A stretch of 64,000 nt of DNA from Oscillospiraceae bacterium. Its GTDB lineage: Bacteria; Bacillota; Clostridia; Oscillospirales; Ruminococcaceae. The DNA lies in contig JAFQIY010000033.1 in NCBI GenBank assembly GCA_017415165.1, forward strand, positions 25,658 to 89,657, read 5' to 3'. The notes under the pieces are model-generated. The model was not told where the DNA came from. It ran no database searches and saw only the letters and a program-made list of their open reading frames with translations. Shown one piece after another: positions 43,894-53,208 of this stretch (position 1 is its first letter; each line of letters begins with the position of its first letter). Position numbers and translations under genes: made by a program.

Positions 43894-46179
43894 ATGAAGC
43901 TTAAAGAAAGAAAATACGCCGAAGCCGCTGTCCTCAACGAAACAAAAAAGAAACCGCCTGCGCTTGCTGTGATATTTGCTTCTGCGCTTTTCGGATTTCT
44001 TGCGGCAGGCACGTCGCTTGGAAACGGTGCGCCGCTATGCACGGCTATCACGGCTGTTGCGCCGCTTTTCAGCGGTGTTGCGGCATTTATCGGGGCAATG
44101 CTGAATTTTTTCATTGCAGATAATCTTACGGATTTTGTAACGGAAATAATTTCTATGCCTGCGGTAATTTTTGCAAGGGCGGCGGTGACTATGATTTTCG
44201 GCAGAAGCCTTACCCCGAAAGGAATTTCCGCAATTTCCGCATTTGCTTACATAACGGGCGGAATAATTGCCGCTTTTTTCTGCGAGATTACACCTGCGCT
44301 GATTATGGCGATTGTTTTCCGTGGGGCAATAAGCGGCTGTGCGGCTTATTTTGCGGCAAGGGCGTTTTACTTCGCACGGGACGGTTTTGGAATAACCGTT
44401 GAATGTACCCTTTCGTATGCGGTTGTGTACGCTTTTTCAATATGTATGCTTTGCGGAGTAAGCTTCGGTACGGTAAATGCAGGACGTGTTGCAGGCTTGC
44501 TTGCGACTGCTGTTTTTGCTTACCGCTACGGTGTTGCGGGGGGCGGTGCGGTTGGTGCACTTTCGGCATTTTCCTTTGGTGCGGCTTCTTCTTCGATGTC
44601 ACCTACCTCTGCGATAACGGTGTGCTCCGGACTTACTCTCGGACTTGCAGCGAAAAAGGGCAAGCTTGTTTCTGCGGCTGTGTTTGTGGGCACGGCTGTT
44701 GGCTGCTCACTTGTTTACGGAATGCCTGCGGACACGCTTAAACTTATTCCCGACATAACAATTGCAGCTGCAATTTTCTGCATTGTTCCCGAAAGTGTGA
44801 TGCGCAAGCCTATTGCCGCAGAATTCTCCGCACCCTCCTCTGCTGTGAGGCAGTACGGCAACAGACTGCGGTTTGCGGCTTCTGCTGTGTCAGACATAAA
44901 AACAAGCTTTACAAAGGCGGCTGATGTTTTCGACAGGAGGGGACGTGAAAATGACATTGCTTCAGAGGTTTGCGGCAAGGTATGCTCACTGTGCAGAAGC
45001 AGTGCGTTCTGCGGCGAAAGTGAGGAGCATCGCATACGGACTTACCTTTTCCCTGCAGAGGAAATACTTGAGAAGAAGGGTTATGTTACTGAAAATGAGC
45101 TGCACAAGGGACTTGAAAGCTGCACGCAGAAAAATATGATTGTTGAGACCTTCAACGAGCTGCATCGTCTTGACCTGCTGGAAAAACGTTCGGGCAACAT
45201 CACGGGCTGTATGCGTGAGATAACGCTTGAACAGCTTTCGGGCACGGAGGATATGCTGAACTTTTTCAGCAAAACCTCAGAACAGTTTCCCTGCTGTGAT
45301 GAGCGGCTTTCGGGGTACATCCGCGAGGCTCTTACAGAATACGGAATAAAGTCGCCGACTGCAACGGTTTTTTCTGACAACGACGGACGGGTTTACATTG
45401 AGTGCTTCTATGAGGGACTGCTGAACACAAAGCTTGAAACGGCTGCGGAAAACTTCGGGAAAATCTGCGACCGTGATTTCGCTCCGCCTGAGGTTATTTC
45501 CTTCAACCGAACAACAAGGCTCTGCTTCAGTGAACTGCCTGTTTTCGAGGTTGAAACGGGACGTGCTGCCATAAACGGACGTGAGGACACAAGCGGCGAC
45601 TCGGACGCTTTCTTCCGTGACGGCTTCGGCAACGTTTATATGCTTATTTCGGACGGTATGGGAAGCGGAGTCCGTGCGGCTGTAGAGAGCCGTATGACGG
45701 TTTCACTTATGTCGAGAATTATCCGTGCAGGATTGGGAATCAATGCGGCAGTACGGCTTATCAATCTGCTTCTGCTGACAAAGTCCGCTGACGAAAGCTT
45801 TGCGACGGTTGACCTGATGAAGCTTAATCTTTTCACGGGCAAGGCTGAAATCGTCAAGCTTGGTGCGGCTCAGACATTCATCAAGTCAAACGGCACGGTA
45901 AAGACGGTTGAAAGCTGGTCAACACCTGTGGGGATTGTAAGCTCGGTGGAAATTTCCAGACGTAACATCCAGCTTTCCGACGGCGATGAAATTGTTATGA
46001 TTACTGACGGAATATGCGAGGAATGTTTCCCGAGGGTTAGAGAGCTTATGCTGAGTATGGGTGTTACTGCTCAGGAGTGTGCTGAAAGAATTATCGGATT
46101 TGCCGAAAATACCAATTCGGGCAAAAATTCCCACAATGACGACAAAACTGTGTATGTGGCAAAATTGCACAAAATATAA
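43894..46179 (+). CDS. spoIIE: Stage II sporulation protein E, serine phosphatase
   Basis: A 761-residue SpoIIE. Residues about 20-315 form a block of about ten transmembrane helices, followed by a central regulatory region with several Cys (CGKVCSLCRSSAFCGE) and a C-terminal PP2C-type phosphatase (about 535-760). Metal-site motifs are SDGMGSGVRA, FATVDLM and MITDGICEE. In Bacillus it dephosphorylates SpoIIAA, activating sigma-F in the forespore, and acts at the polar septum. I chose the ATG at 43894 because it lies downstream of the predicted promoter; CGGAAGG lies 14 bases before it. B. subtilis SpoIIE has 827 residues, so this version is slightly short. Confidence 0.93.
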   Translation: MKLKERKYAEAAVLNETKKKPPALAVIFASALFGFLAAGTSLGNGAPLCTAITAVAPLFSGVAAFIGAMLNFFIADNLTDFVTEIISMPAVIFARAAVTMIFGRSLTPKGISAISAFAYITGGIIAAFFCEITPALIMAIVFRGAISGCAAYFAARAFYFARDGFGITVECTLSYAVVYAFSICMLCGVSFGTVNAGRVAGLLATAVFAYRYGVAGGGAVGALSAFSFGAASSSMSPTSAITVCSGLTLGLAAKKGKLVSAAVFVGTAVGCSLVYGMPADTLKLIPDITIAAAIFCIVPESVMRKPIAAEFSAPSSAVRQYGNRLRFAASAVSDIKTSFTKAADVFDRRGRENDIASEVCGKVCSLCRSSAFCGESEEHRIRTYLFPAEEILEKKGYVTENELHKGLESCTQKNMIVETFNELHRLDLLEKRSGNITGCMREITLEQLSGTEDMLNFFSKTSEQFPCCDERLSGYIREALTEYGIKSPTATVFSDNDGRVYIECFYEGLLNTKLETAAENFGKICDRDFAPPEVISFNRTTRLCFSELPVFEVETGRAAINGREDTSGDSDAFFRDGFGNVYMLISDGMGSGVRAAVESRMTVSLMSRIIRAGLGINAAVRLINLLLLTKSADESFATVDLMKLNLFTGKAEIVKLGAAQTFIKSNGTVKTVESWSTPVGIVSSVEISRRNIQLSDGDEIVMITDGICEECFPRVRELMLSMGVTAQECAERIIGFAENTNSGKNSHNDDKTVYVAKLHKI

Positions 46180-46200
46180 TTCACAAAATCTACACCTGAG

Positions 46201-46243
46201 TTGTGATAATTGTACATAAAAATGTATAATTATCACAATTTTG
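46201..46243 (+). terminator. Terminator of spoIIE
   Basis: TTGTGATAATTGTACAT (46201-46217) pairs with ATGTATAATTATCACAA (46222-46238), with one small mismatch, followed by TTTTG. Confidence 0.8.
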
Positions 46244-46358
46244 TCTGTTATATATATTTTGTTAATTTTTTGAAGTTTTATCTCCTAAAAATTATGTCAA
46301 GGTTGCACAAATTGAGTTTGTCTTTTACGTCAAGATTATAAAACTTTACTAAAAAGGG

Positions 46359-46387
46359 TTGCAATATGATACATAATCTGTTAAAAT
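46359..46387 (+). promoter_or_regulatory. Predicted promoter of the glycogen operon
   Basis: TTGCAA (46359-46364), 17 bp and TAAAAT (46382-46387). About 70 bases of leader follow before AAAGGAGC and the glgB ATG at 46465. Confidence 0.6.
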
Positions 46388-46464
46388 ATAAACATAGTAA
46401 AAGTATACTATGGGTGTAATGTGTCCGCTTGACATATTTGCCCGTATTTAAAGGAGCTTTTGAT

Positions 46465-48603
46465 ATGGCGAATAATGACAGAAAATTCCCTGAGGGCTAC
46501 GAGTTTCCGCTCCACGTCTTCCACGAGGGAACAAACTATGTTGCATACGAGTTCTTCGGTGCACACAAGGGCAAAAAGGATGGTAAGGACGGCGTGTTCT
46601 TCCGTGTGTGGGCTCCACACGCGAAATCGGTTTCAATTGTTGGCGATTTCAACGACTGGGACAGAAACCGCAATCCTATGGAGCAGCTTGCTGACCCGTC
46701 TGTATGGGAAATCTTTTTGACTGATGTTGAACAGTATTTTACTTATAAGTACAGCATCGAAACTTCCCACAGAAGCGTTGTTATGAAGTCTGACCCGTAT
46801 GGTACTCATATGGAGACACGTCCTAACACTGCTACAAAGTATTTCGATATTGACAATTATAAGTGGAACGACGCAAAATGGTTCAAGGAAAGAGATTCCA
46901 AGAACATTTACCAGAGTGCTGTAAATATTTACGAGGCACATCTCGGTTCCTGGCGTACATATGAAAACGGTGAACCTTTCAGCTATGTGAAGTTCGCTGA
47001 GGAGATGATTCCGTATCTTCAGGATATGGGGTATACTCACATTGAGCTTATGCCCCTTGCTGAATATCCCTTCGACGGTTCGTGGGGTTATCAGGTAATC
47101 GGTTATTATGCACCGACTTCCCGTTACGGTACTCCTGAGGATATGATGAAGATGGTGGATATGTTCCATCAGGCAGGTATCGGCGTAATCCTTGACTGGG
47201 TTCCTGCTCACTTCCCTAAGGATGCTGCAGGTCTTTTCGAATTTGACGGCGACTGTCTGTATGAATATACTGACCCGCTCAAAAAGGAGCATATGTCCTG
47301 GGGTACAAGAGTGTTTGACTTCGGCAGACCTGAGGTTCAGTCATTCCTTATTTCCAATGCAATTTACTGGCTTGAAAAATATCACATCGACGGTCTGAGA
47401 GTTGACGCTGTTGCTTCTATGCTCTACCTTGACTACGACCGCCGTGAATGGCGTCCCAACAAGGACGGCGGCAACGAAAACTACGAGGCTATCGAGTTCC
47501 TCCGCAAGCTCAACACGGCTGTTTTCGGACGCTGCGGCAACATTCTTATGATTGCTGAAGAATCCACAGCCTGGCCACTTGTTACTAAGCCTGCCGACGT
47601 TGGCGGTCTTGGCTTCAACTTCAAGTGGAATATGGGCTGGATGAACGATATGCTGGACTATATGAAGATGGACCCTATCTTCCGTGCAAACAACCACGGC
47701 AAGCTTACTTTCTCCTTCTTCTACAGCTTCAGCGAAAACTATATTCTTCCGATTTCTCACGATGAGGTTGTTCACGGTAAGGCTTCGCTGTTCAATAAGA
47801 TGAGCGGCAGAAGTATGGAAGAAAAATTTGCTTCCCTCCGTGCGTTCCTCGCTTATATGTTTGCACACCCCGGCAAGAAGCTTAACTTTATGGGCACTGA
47901 ATTTGCTCAGGTTATCGAATGGAACTACAAGCAGGGTCTTGACTGGCTGCTTCTTGATTACGAGACACACCGCAAGACTCTCGACTTCAACCGCGACCTG
48001 AACAAGCTTTATCTCGCAAATTCTCCGCTGTGGGAAAATGACGAGTCCTGGGAAGGTTTCTCCTGGATTTGCCACGATGACTATATGCAGAGTATCATCT
48101 CTTTCCGCCGTATCGACAGAAAGGGCAACGAAATCATCGCTGTGTGCAACTTTGTCCCTGTCGGCAGAGACAACTACCGCATTGGTGTTCCTTATGAGGG
48201 AACTTACGAGCAGATTCTCTGTACAGATGACGAAAAGTACGGCGGTACAGGTGTTGTTCAGAACGGCAAGGTCAAGGCTGAGGATTACTCAATGCACGGC
48301 TATGAGCAGTCCATTGTTATTGACATTCCGCCTATGAGCGTTATGTACTTCAAGTGCACACCTAAGAAAAAGCGTACTCCTAAGGCAAAGCCCGACGCAA
48401 ATGCGTCTGCTGATAAGAAAACAACTGCTAAGGCTGCATCAAAGAAAGCTTCTTCCAAGACCTCTGCAAAGACTTCTTCCAAGACAGCTTCAAAGAGCAG
48501 CAAGACAACAGATGCTGCAAAGGAGGCGAAATCTACAGCGGCTAAGAAGCCTGCTTCAAAATCTCCGTCAAAGAAAAAGACGGCTGCTAAAACTGATAAA
48601 TAA
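46465..48603 (+). CDS. glgB: 1,4-alpha-glucan branching enzyme with a histone-like basic tail
   Basis: A 712-residue GlgB that adds alpha-1,6 branches to glycogen. The ATG at 46465 follows AAAGGAG. An N-terminal CBM48-like domain (FFRVWAPHAKSVSIVGDFN) precedes the GH13 barrel, with nucleophile D314 (GLRVDAVAS), acid E365 (MIAEEST) and D433 (ISHDEVVHGK). The C-terminal beta domain ends near residue 633. Residues 634-712 are an added tail of Lys, Ala, Ser and Thr with 25 lysines and only five acidic residues, resembling histone H1 tails. Such a tail is not part of the usual enzyme. It leads the operon glgB-glgC-glgD-glgA. Confidence 0.93.
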   Translation: MANNDRKFPEGYEFPLHVFHEGTNYVAYEFFGAHKGKKDGKDGVFFRVWAPHAKSVSIVGDFNDWDRNRNPMEQLADPSVWEIFLTDVEQYFTYKYSIETSHRSVVMKSDPYGTHMETRPNTATKYFDIDNYKWNDAKWFKERDSKNIYQSAVNIYEAHLGSWRTYENGEPFSYVKFAEEMIPYLQDMGYTHIELMPLAEYPFDGSWGYQVIGYYAPTSRYGTPEDMMKMVDMFHQAGIGVILDWVPAHFPKDAAGLFEFDGDCLYEYTDPLKKEHMSWGTRVFDFGRPEVQSFLISNAIYWLEKYHIDGLRVDAVASMLYLDYDRREWRPNKDGGNENYEAIEFLRKLNTAVFGRCGNILMIAEESTAWPLVTKPADVGGLGFNFKWNMGWMNDMLDYMKMDPIFRANNHGKLTFSFFYSFSENYILPISHDEVVHGKASLFNKMSGRSMEEKFASLRAFLAYMFAHPGKKLNFMGTEFAQVIEWNYKQGLDWLLLDYETHRKTLDFNRDLNKLYLANSPLWENDESWEGFSWICHDDYMQSIISFRRIDRKGNEIIAVCNFVPVGRDNYRIGVPYEGTYEQILCTDDEKYGGTGVVQNGKVKAEDYSMHGYEQSIVIDIPPMSVMYFKCTPKKKRTPKAKPDANASADKKTTAKAASKKASSKTSAKTSSKTASKSSKTTDAAKEAKSTAAKKPASKSPSKKKTAAKTDK

Positions 48604-48629
48604 TCCCATAGATATAGGAGGATACAAGA

Positions 48630-49835
48630 ATGTATAAAACCAAAAAAGAATGCGTTGCAATGCTGCTTGCAGGCGGTCAGGGAAGCCGTCTGTACGCTCT
48701 CACACACGATATGGCTAAGCCTGCTGTTCCTTACGGCGGTAAGTACAGAATTATCGACTTCCCACTTTCCAACTGCGTAAACTCAGGCATTGATACTGTC
48801 GGCGTACTTACTCAGTATCAGCCTCTCGCTCTCCACGATTACATCGGCAACGGTCAGCCTTGGGACCTTGACAAGCTCAACGGCGGTGCACACTGCCTCC
48901 CACCATACCAGACAGCTCTCGGCGCTGAATGGTACAAGGGTACTGCAAATGCTATCTACCAGAACATTGCGTTCATCGACAGATATGACCCTGATTACGT
49001 TGTAATGCTTTCAGGTGACCACATCTACAAGATGGACTACAACAAGATGCTTCAGTTCCACAAGGAAAAGGGTGCTGTTGCTACAATCGCTGTTCAGGAC
49101 GTTCCTCTTGAGGAAGCTTCCCGTTTCGGTATTATGATTACTGACGATGACAGCAACATCATCGATTTTGAAGAAAAGCCAAAGAATCCACGTTCTACTT
49201 TTGCTTCAATGGGTATCTACATCTTCAGCTGGAAGGAACTCCGTCAGTACCTTATCGACAACGAAAATAATCCTGATGAAGACAAGGACTTCGGTAAGGC
49301 AATTATCCCTAATATGCTCAAGGCTAATGAGAAGATGGTTGCTTATATGTTCGAAGGCTACTGGAAGGACGTTGGTACACTTGATTCCCTCTGGGAAGCT
49401 AATATGGACCTTCTCAATCCAAACATTCCTATCGACCTTTATGACCCTGAGTGGAAGATGTATTCCAAAAACCCGATTATGCCTCCGCAGTACATAGGTC
49501 CGAACGCTGTTATCGAAAACTCTATGGTTACAGACGGCTGTGTTGTTGACGGTACAGTTGACTTCTCCGTAATTTACGAGGGCGTTACAATTGAAAAGGG
49601 TGCTACAGTTACAGATTCCATCATTATGCCAGGCTCTGTAATCAAGTCAGGTGCTGTTGTTGAATATGCAATCGTTGGTGAAAACTGCGTTGTAGGCGAA
49701 GGCGCACAGATTGGTGTACGTCCTGAAGCTGTTGAAAACAGAGATGACTGGGGCATTGCTGTTGTAGGTCACAACATTACAATATCCGAAAATGCAAAGG
49801 TTCTTCCGAAGCAGATTATTTCGGAAAACATATAA
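48630..49835 (+). CDS. glgC: Glucose-1-phosphate adenylyltransferase, catalytic subunit
   Basis: A 401-residue GlgC that makes ADP-glucose from glucose-1-phosphate and ATP. It has the pyrophosphorylase signature [14 protein letters not shown] (residues 12-25), [10 protein letters not shown], the substrate-site [10 protein letters not shown] and a C-terminal left-handed beta-helix (from about 285). It lies 26 bases after glgB, with AGGAGG before the ATG. In Firmicutes GlgC usually works with GlgD, encoded next, as a heterotetramer with altered allosteric behaviour. Confidence 0.95.
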   Translation: MYKTKKECVAMLLAGGQGSRLYALTHDMAKPAVPYGGKYRIIDFPLSNCVNSGIDTVGVLTQYQPLALHDYIGNGQPWDLDKLNGGAHCLPPYQTALGAEWYKGTANAIYQNIAFIDRYDPDYVVMLSGDHIYKMDYNKMLQFHKEKGAVATIAVQDVPLEEASRFGIMITDDDSNIIDFEEKPKNPRSTFASMGIYIFSWKELRQYLIDNENNPDEDKDFGKAIIPNMLKANEKMVAYMFEGYWKDVGTLDSLWEANMDLLNPNIPIDLYDPEWKMYSKNPIMPPQYIGPNAVIENSMVTDGCVVDGTVDFSVIYEGVTIEKGATVTDSIIMPGSVIKSGAVVEYAIVGENCVVGEGAQIGVRPEAVENRDDWGIAVVGHNITISENAKVLPKQIISENI

Positions 49836-49855
49836 CCGTTAGGAGGAACTGAATT

Positions 49856-50980
49856 ATGAGCAATAACAGAAATGTTTTAGGTTTGATTTTCTCAAATATG
49901 CACGACGGCACTATTCCTGATTTAACCAAGGAAAGAACTATGGGCTCCGTGCTTTTCGGCGGACGCTACCGTCTTATCGACTTCCCGCTTTCCAATATGG
50001 TAAACAGCGGAATTGACGAAGTCGGCGTTGTTACAAAGTCCAATTACCAGTCACTTCTTGACCACCTCGGCAGCGGCCGTGAGTGGGATTTGGCAAGAAA
50101 AATCGGCGGTCTTCACCTTCTCCCTCCGTTCAGCCACGTTCAGAGCGGTATGTACAGAGGCAGACTTGAAGCTCTCTACGGCGTGTTTAACTTTATCAAT
50201 TACTCCAACGCTGATTATGTAGTGCTTTCCGACTGTGATGTTGTTACAAGCATTGACTTCTCAAAGGTTATCGACCAGCACATCGCAACAGGTGCTGATA
50301 TCACAGCTGTTTACGCTAAGGATATTATCAACGCTGAACAGGCTCAGCACGCTACTGTTTTCAGCTTCAATGAAGAAGGCAGAATTGTTGATGTCCTTCT
50401 TGCTCCGCACATCAGCGGTGCTGCAAATATTTCCCTGAATATGTTCGTTCTTTCCAAGGAATTCCTCAAGAACATCGTTCTTGAAGCTGCTTCAAAGAGC
50501 CTTTACAGCTTTGAGCAGGCTATCCTCCAGGGCAGAACACGCGAATACAAGATTATGGGTTATGAGCACGAAGGCTACTTCAGCAAGATTACTTCTATGG
50601 AAACCTTCTATAAGGCTAACCTTGACCTTCTCAATCTTGACAACCGCAACAAGCTGTTCCCTGAAAACAGACCTGTTTACACAAAGGTACGCGATAATCC
50701 GCCTGTTAAGTTTGCTATCGGTGCAAGCGTTAAGAACTCCCTTATCGGCGACGGCTGTATCATTGAGGGTACTGTTGAAAACTGCGTACTGTTCCGCGGC
50801 GTAAAGATTGGCAAGGGTGCTGTTGTAAAGAATGCTATCCTTATGCAGGATACTGTTATCGGCAGCAAGTGCGATATCAACGCTGTTATCACTGACAAGA
50901 ACGTTACTATCAGCGATATGCGTATGCTGACAGGCTCTCAGAATTACCCACTGTATATCGGCAAGGGCGCTGTTATCTAA
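49856..50980 (+). CDS. glgD: Glucose-1-phosphate adenylyltransferase, regulatory subunit
   Basis: A 374-residue GlgD. It keeps the fold (YRLIDFPLSNMVNSGIDEVG and a C-terminal beta-helix) but the N-terminal nucleotide motif AGGxGxR is replaced by LIFSNMHDGTIPDLT, so it is expected to be catalytically weak and to modulate GlgC. It starts 20 bases after glgC behind AGGAGG. It is the typical third gene of ruminococcal and clostridial glycogen operons. Confidence 0.94.
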   Translation: MSNNRNVLGLIFSNMHDGTIPDLTKERTMGSVLFGGRYRLIDFPLSNMVNSGIDEVGVVTKSNYQSLLDHLGSGREWDLARKIGGLHLLPPFSHVQSGMYRGRLEALYGVFNFINYSNADYVVLSDCDVVTSIDFSKVIDQHIATGADITAVYAKDIINAEQAQHATVFSFNEEGRIVDVLLAPHISGAANISLNMFVLSKEFLKNIVLEAASKSLYSFEQAILQGRTREYKIMGYEHEGYFSKITSMETFYKANLDLLNLDNRNKLFPENRPVYTKVRDNPPVKFAIGASVKNSLIGDGCIIEGTVENCVLFRGVKIGKGAVVKNAILMQDTVIGSKCDINAVITDKNVTISDMRMLTGSQNYPLYIGKGAVI

Positions 50981-50987
50981 AATAATA

Positions 50988-51017
50988 ATGGGTACTGTAC
51001 ATCAGTGCAGTACCCAT
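50988..51017 (+). other. Intercistronic hairpin between glgD and glgA
   Basis: ATGGGTACTG (50988-50997) pairs with CAGTACCCAT (51008-51017). No T run follows, so it is more likely an mRNA-stability or processing element than a terminator. It could set the level of glgA relative to glgBCD. Confidence 0.55.
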
Positions 51018-51052
51018 AAAGTGTAAATATTATTGAAAGGAAATTTTGCTAT

Positions 51053-52474
51053 ATGAATATTTTATATGCTGCTTCGGAAGCTGTTCCTTACGCTGCATCG
51101 GGCGGACTTGCTGACGTTGCCGGTTCTCTCCCTCGTGCACTTAACAAAGCAGGTCAGGACTGCCGCGTTGTTCTCCCTCTTTATAAGAACTGCAAGCCTG
51201 AGCTTCGTGAAGGTCTTGAATTCATCACAAATTTCACTGTTGACGTAGGCTGGAGAAAACAGTACTGCGGCGTGTTCAAGGGCGAGGTTAACGGCGTTAC
51301 ATACTACCTCCTCGACAACGAATACTATTTCGGCAGAGACGGTCTTTACGGCTTCTATGATGATTGTGAAAGATTTGTTTTCCTCTCAAGAGCTGTTATG
51401 GAAATGCTGAAATATATCGGCTGGAAGCCTGATATCATCAACTGTAACGACTGGCAGACTGCACTTGTTCCTGTTTACTACAACGTATTCTACAAGTATC
51501 AGTACGGCTATGACAACATCAAGACTGTTTTCACTATCCACAACATCCAGTATCAGGGCAAGTACGGTATGGAGGTTCTCAACGAGGTTCTCGGTATTCC
51601 TATGTACCACACAAAGCTTCTTGAATACGATGGCTGCGTGAACCTTATGAAGGGTGCTTTTGAAACTGCTGACAAGATTACAACAGTTTCTCCAAGCTAT
51701 GCTTGGGAAATTCTTGACCCTTGGTACTCCCACGGTCTTGACAGAGCCCTCAACAACAAGCAGTATAAGCTCTGCGGTTTCCTCAACGGTATCGATGTTG
51801 ACACATTCGACCCTGAAAAGGACCCTCTCCTTGTGAAGAACTTCTCCACAAAGAACCTCAAGGGCAAGGCTGAGTGTAAGAAGGCGCTCCTCGAAGAACT
51901 CCACCTCCAGGAAGGTGACGAGCCTGTTATCGGTATCATCACTCGTTTCGTATCCCACAAGGGTATTGACCTTATCAAGTACGTTTTCGAGGATATGGTA
52001 AATATGGGCTGCAAGTTTGCTATCCTTGGCTCAGGCGAAAAGATTTACGAGGATTTCTTCAAGGAAATGGCTTGGCGTTATCCTGACAAGGTAAGCGCTA
52101 CAATCGGCTTCCTGCCTGACCTCGCAAGAAGAATTTACTCATCTGCGGATATGTTCCTTATGCCGTCCCAGAGTGAGCCTTGCGGACTTGCACAGATGAT
52201 TTCCCTCCGTTACGGTACAATTCCGATTGTCCGTGAAACAGGCGGTCTCCGTGACAGTATCCGTGATGCAGGCGGTGAAAACGGCAACGGTTTCACATTC
52301 AAGACCTACAATGCACACGATATGCTTGACGCTGTTCGCCGTGCTAAGGAATACTACGACAACAGTGCTGAATGGAAGAAGCTTGTTGTTGCAGCTATGA
52401 AGAATGACTATAGCTGGGATGTTTCCGCTGAGCTTTATATGGGTCTGTACAGAGAGCTTGCAGGCAATAACTAA
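51053..52474 (+). CDS. glgA: Glycogen synthase (GT5)
   Basis: A 473-residue GT5 glycogen synthase that transfers glucose from ADP-glucose to the glucan chain. Conserved features: an N-terminal ADP-binding loop ASGGLADVAGSLP (where many bacterial enzymes read KTGGL), HNIQYQGKYG, the VSPSYAWEI region, and the C-terminal nucleotide site MPSQSEPCGLAQM. Length is normal. AAAGGAAA precedes the ATG. It is the last gene of the operon and is followed by a strong terminator. No glycogen phosphorylase is in the window. Confidence 0.94.
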   Translation: MNILYAASEAVPYAASGGLADVAGSLPRALNKAGQDCRVVLPLYKNCKPELREGLEFITNFTVDVGWRKQYCGVFKGEVNGVTYYLLDNEYYFGRDGLYGFYDDCERFVFLSRAVMEMLKYIGWKPDIINCNDWQTALVPVYYNVFYKYQYGYDNIKTVFTIHNIQYQGKYGMEVLNEVLGIPMYHTKLLEYDGCVNLMKGAFETADKITTVSPSYAWEILDPWYSHGLDRALNNKQYKLCGFLNGIDVDTFDPEKDPLLVKNFSTKNLKGKAECKKALLEELHLQEGDEPVIGIITRFVSHKGIDLIKYVFEDMVNMGCKFAILGSGEKIYEDFFKEMAWRYPDKVSATIGFLPDLARRIYSSADMFLMPSQSEPCGLAQMISLRYGTIPIVRETGGLRDSIRDAGGENGNGFTFKTYNAHDMLDAVRRAKEYYDNSAEWKKLVVAAMKNDYSWDVSAELYMGLYRELAGNN

Positions 52475-52480
52475 AATTCA

Positions 52481-52513
52481 AAACACGGTATCGTTACGGT
52501 ACCGTGTTTTTTC
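52481..52513 (+). terminator. Terminator of the glycogen operon
   Basis: AAACACGGTA (52481-52490) pairs with TACCGTGTTT (52500-52509), followed by TTTTC. Confidence 0.9.
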
Positions 52514-52542
52514 TTGCATATTTACTTGCTTTGCTGTATAAT
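52514..52542 (+). promoter_or_regulatory. Predicted promoter of the small membrane protein gene
   Basis: TTGCAT (52514-52519), 17 bp and TATAAT (52537-52542). AAGGGGTGA just downstream serves the ATG at 52563, giving a very short leader. Confidence 0.6.
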
Positions 52543-52562
52543 AAGCATAAGGGGTGACCGAT

Positions 52563-53189
52563 ATGGAGAAAACAGAATATAAGGCTGTACGGTTTGCACA
52601 GGACTTCTACAATGACATAACTGCTGATGAAATCAATGATATCTACGCTTTCCAGAAGAAGGTAAAAAAAGTTGCACTTTTGGATATGATGTTTGATATT
52701 ATTCAATTTATAGTCGTTGCTGCTATTGCACTTCCAATTATCATTATATCCGTAAAACAGAGTACAGCTTTTATACTTTCAGAAAGTTTTTTTGAAATGC
52801 TTTGCTATATTATTCTATACTTAGCAGGTGCAATCGCTTCTATTGCAGCAGTTGTAAAAACAATACGCAAATGGAAACATTTCTACTTTGCAAAGGGAAC
52901 AATTATTGACCTTGAAAGCGAATTTTATGAGGCTGACAAAACTCACCCTGACGGCTACTGGCGACATACAATTACTTTAGCTGTTAGCGAAACAGAATGT
53001 CTGAAAAACATTTTTTACTTCGACGATAAAAAATGGAAAAAAGATAATTACATAGGTGAAAGTGCTGTCGCAGTATATTTTCCTGATGTTCATCTTATGT
53101 ATGCGATGATGAACGGCGAAGACGCTGAAAACTTTGACAAGTTCAGCGATGAAATGTTCAAAAAGAAAAACAAGGCTGTGAAGAATTGA
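52563..53189 (+). CDS. Membrane protein of unknown function, two transmembrane helices
   Basis: A 208-residue protein. I chose the ATG at 52563 behind AAGGGGTGA; an in-frame GTG at 52554 lies inside that site. An N-terminal cytoplasmic helix of about 40 residues is followed by two hydrophobic segments (about residues 46-64 and 76-100). A soluble C-terminal domain of about 100 residues comes next, with a beta-rich segment and a lysine-rich end (EMFKKKNKAVKN). No recognisable family. It stands as a single gene with its own promoter and a shared terminator. Confidence 0.75.
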   Translation: MEKTEYKAVRFAQDFYNDITADEINDIYAFQKKVKKVALLDMMFDIIQFIVVAAIALPIIIISVKQSTAFILSESFFEMLCYIILYLAGAIASIAAVVKTIRKWKHFYFAKGTIIDLESEFYEADKTHPDGYWRHTITLAVSETECLKNIFYFDDKKWKKDNYIGESAVAVYFPDVHLMYAMMNGEDAENFDKFSDEMFKKKNKAVKN

Positions 53190-53205
53190 TTTTCTTCACA
53201 GCCTT
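53172..53205. terminator. Bidirectional terminator between convergent genes
   Basis: AAGGCTGTGAAGAA (53172-53185) pairs with TTCTTCACAGCCTT (53192-53205). The stem overlaps the end of the small membrane protein gene and also serves the leftward kinase gene ending at 53209. Confidence 0.85.
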
Positions 53206-53208
53206 TTA

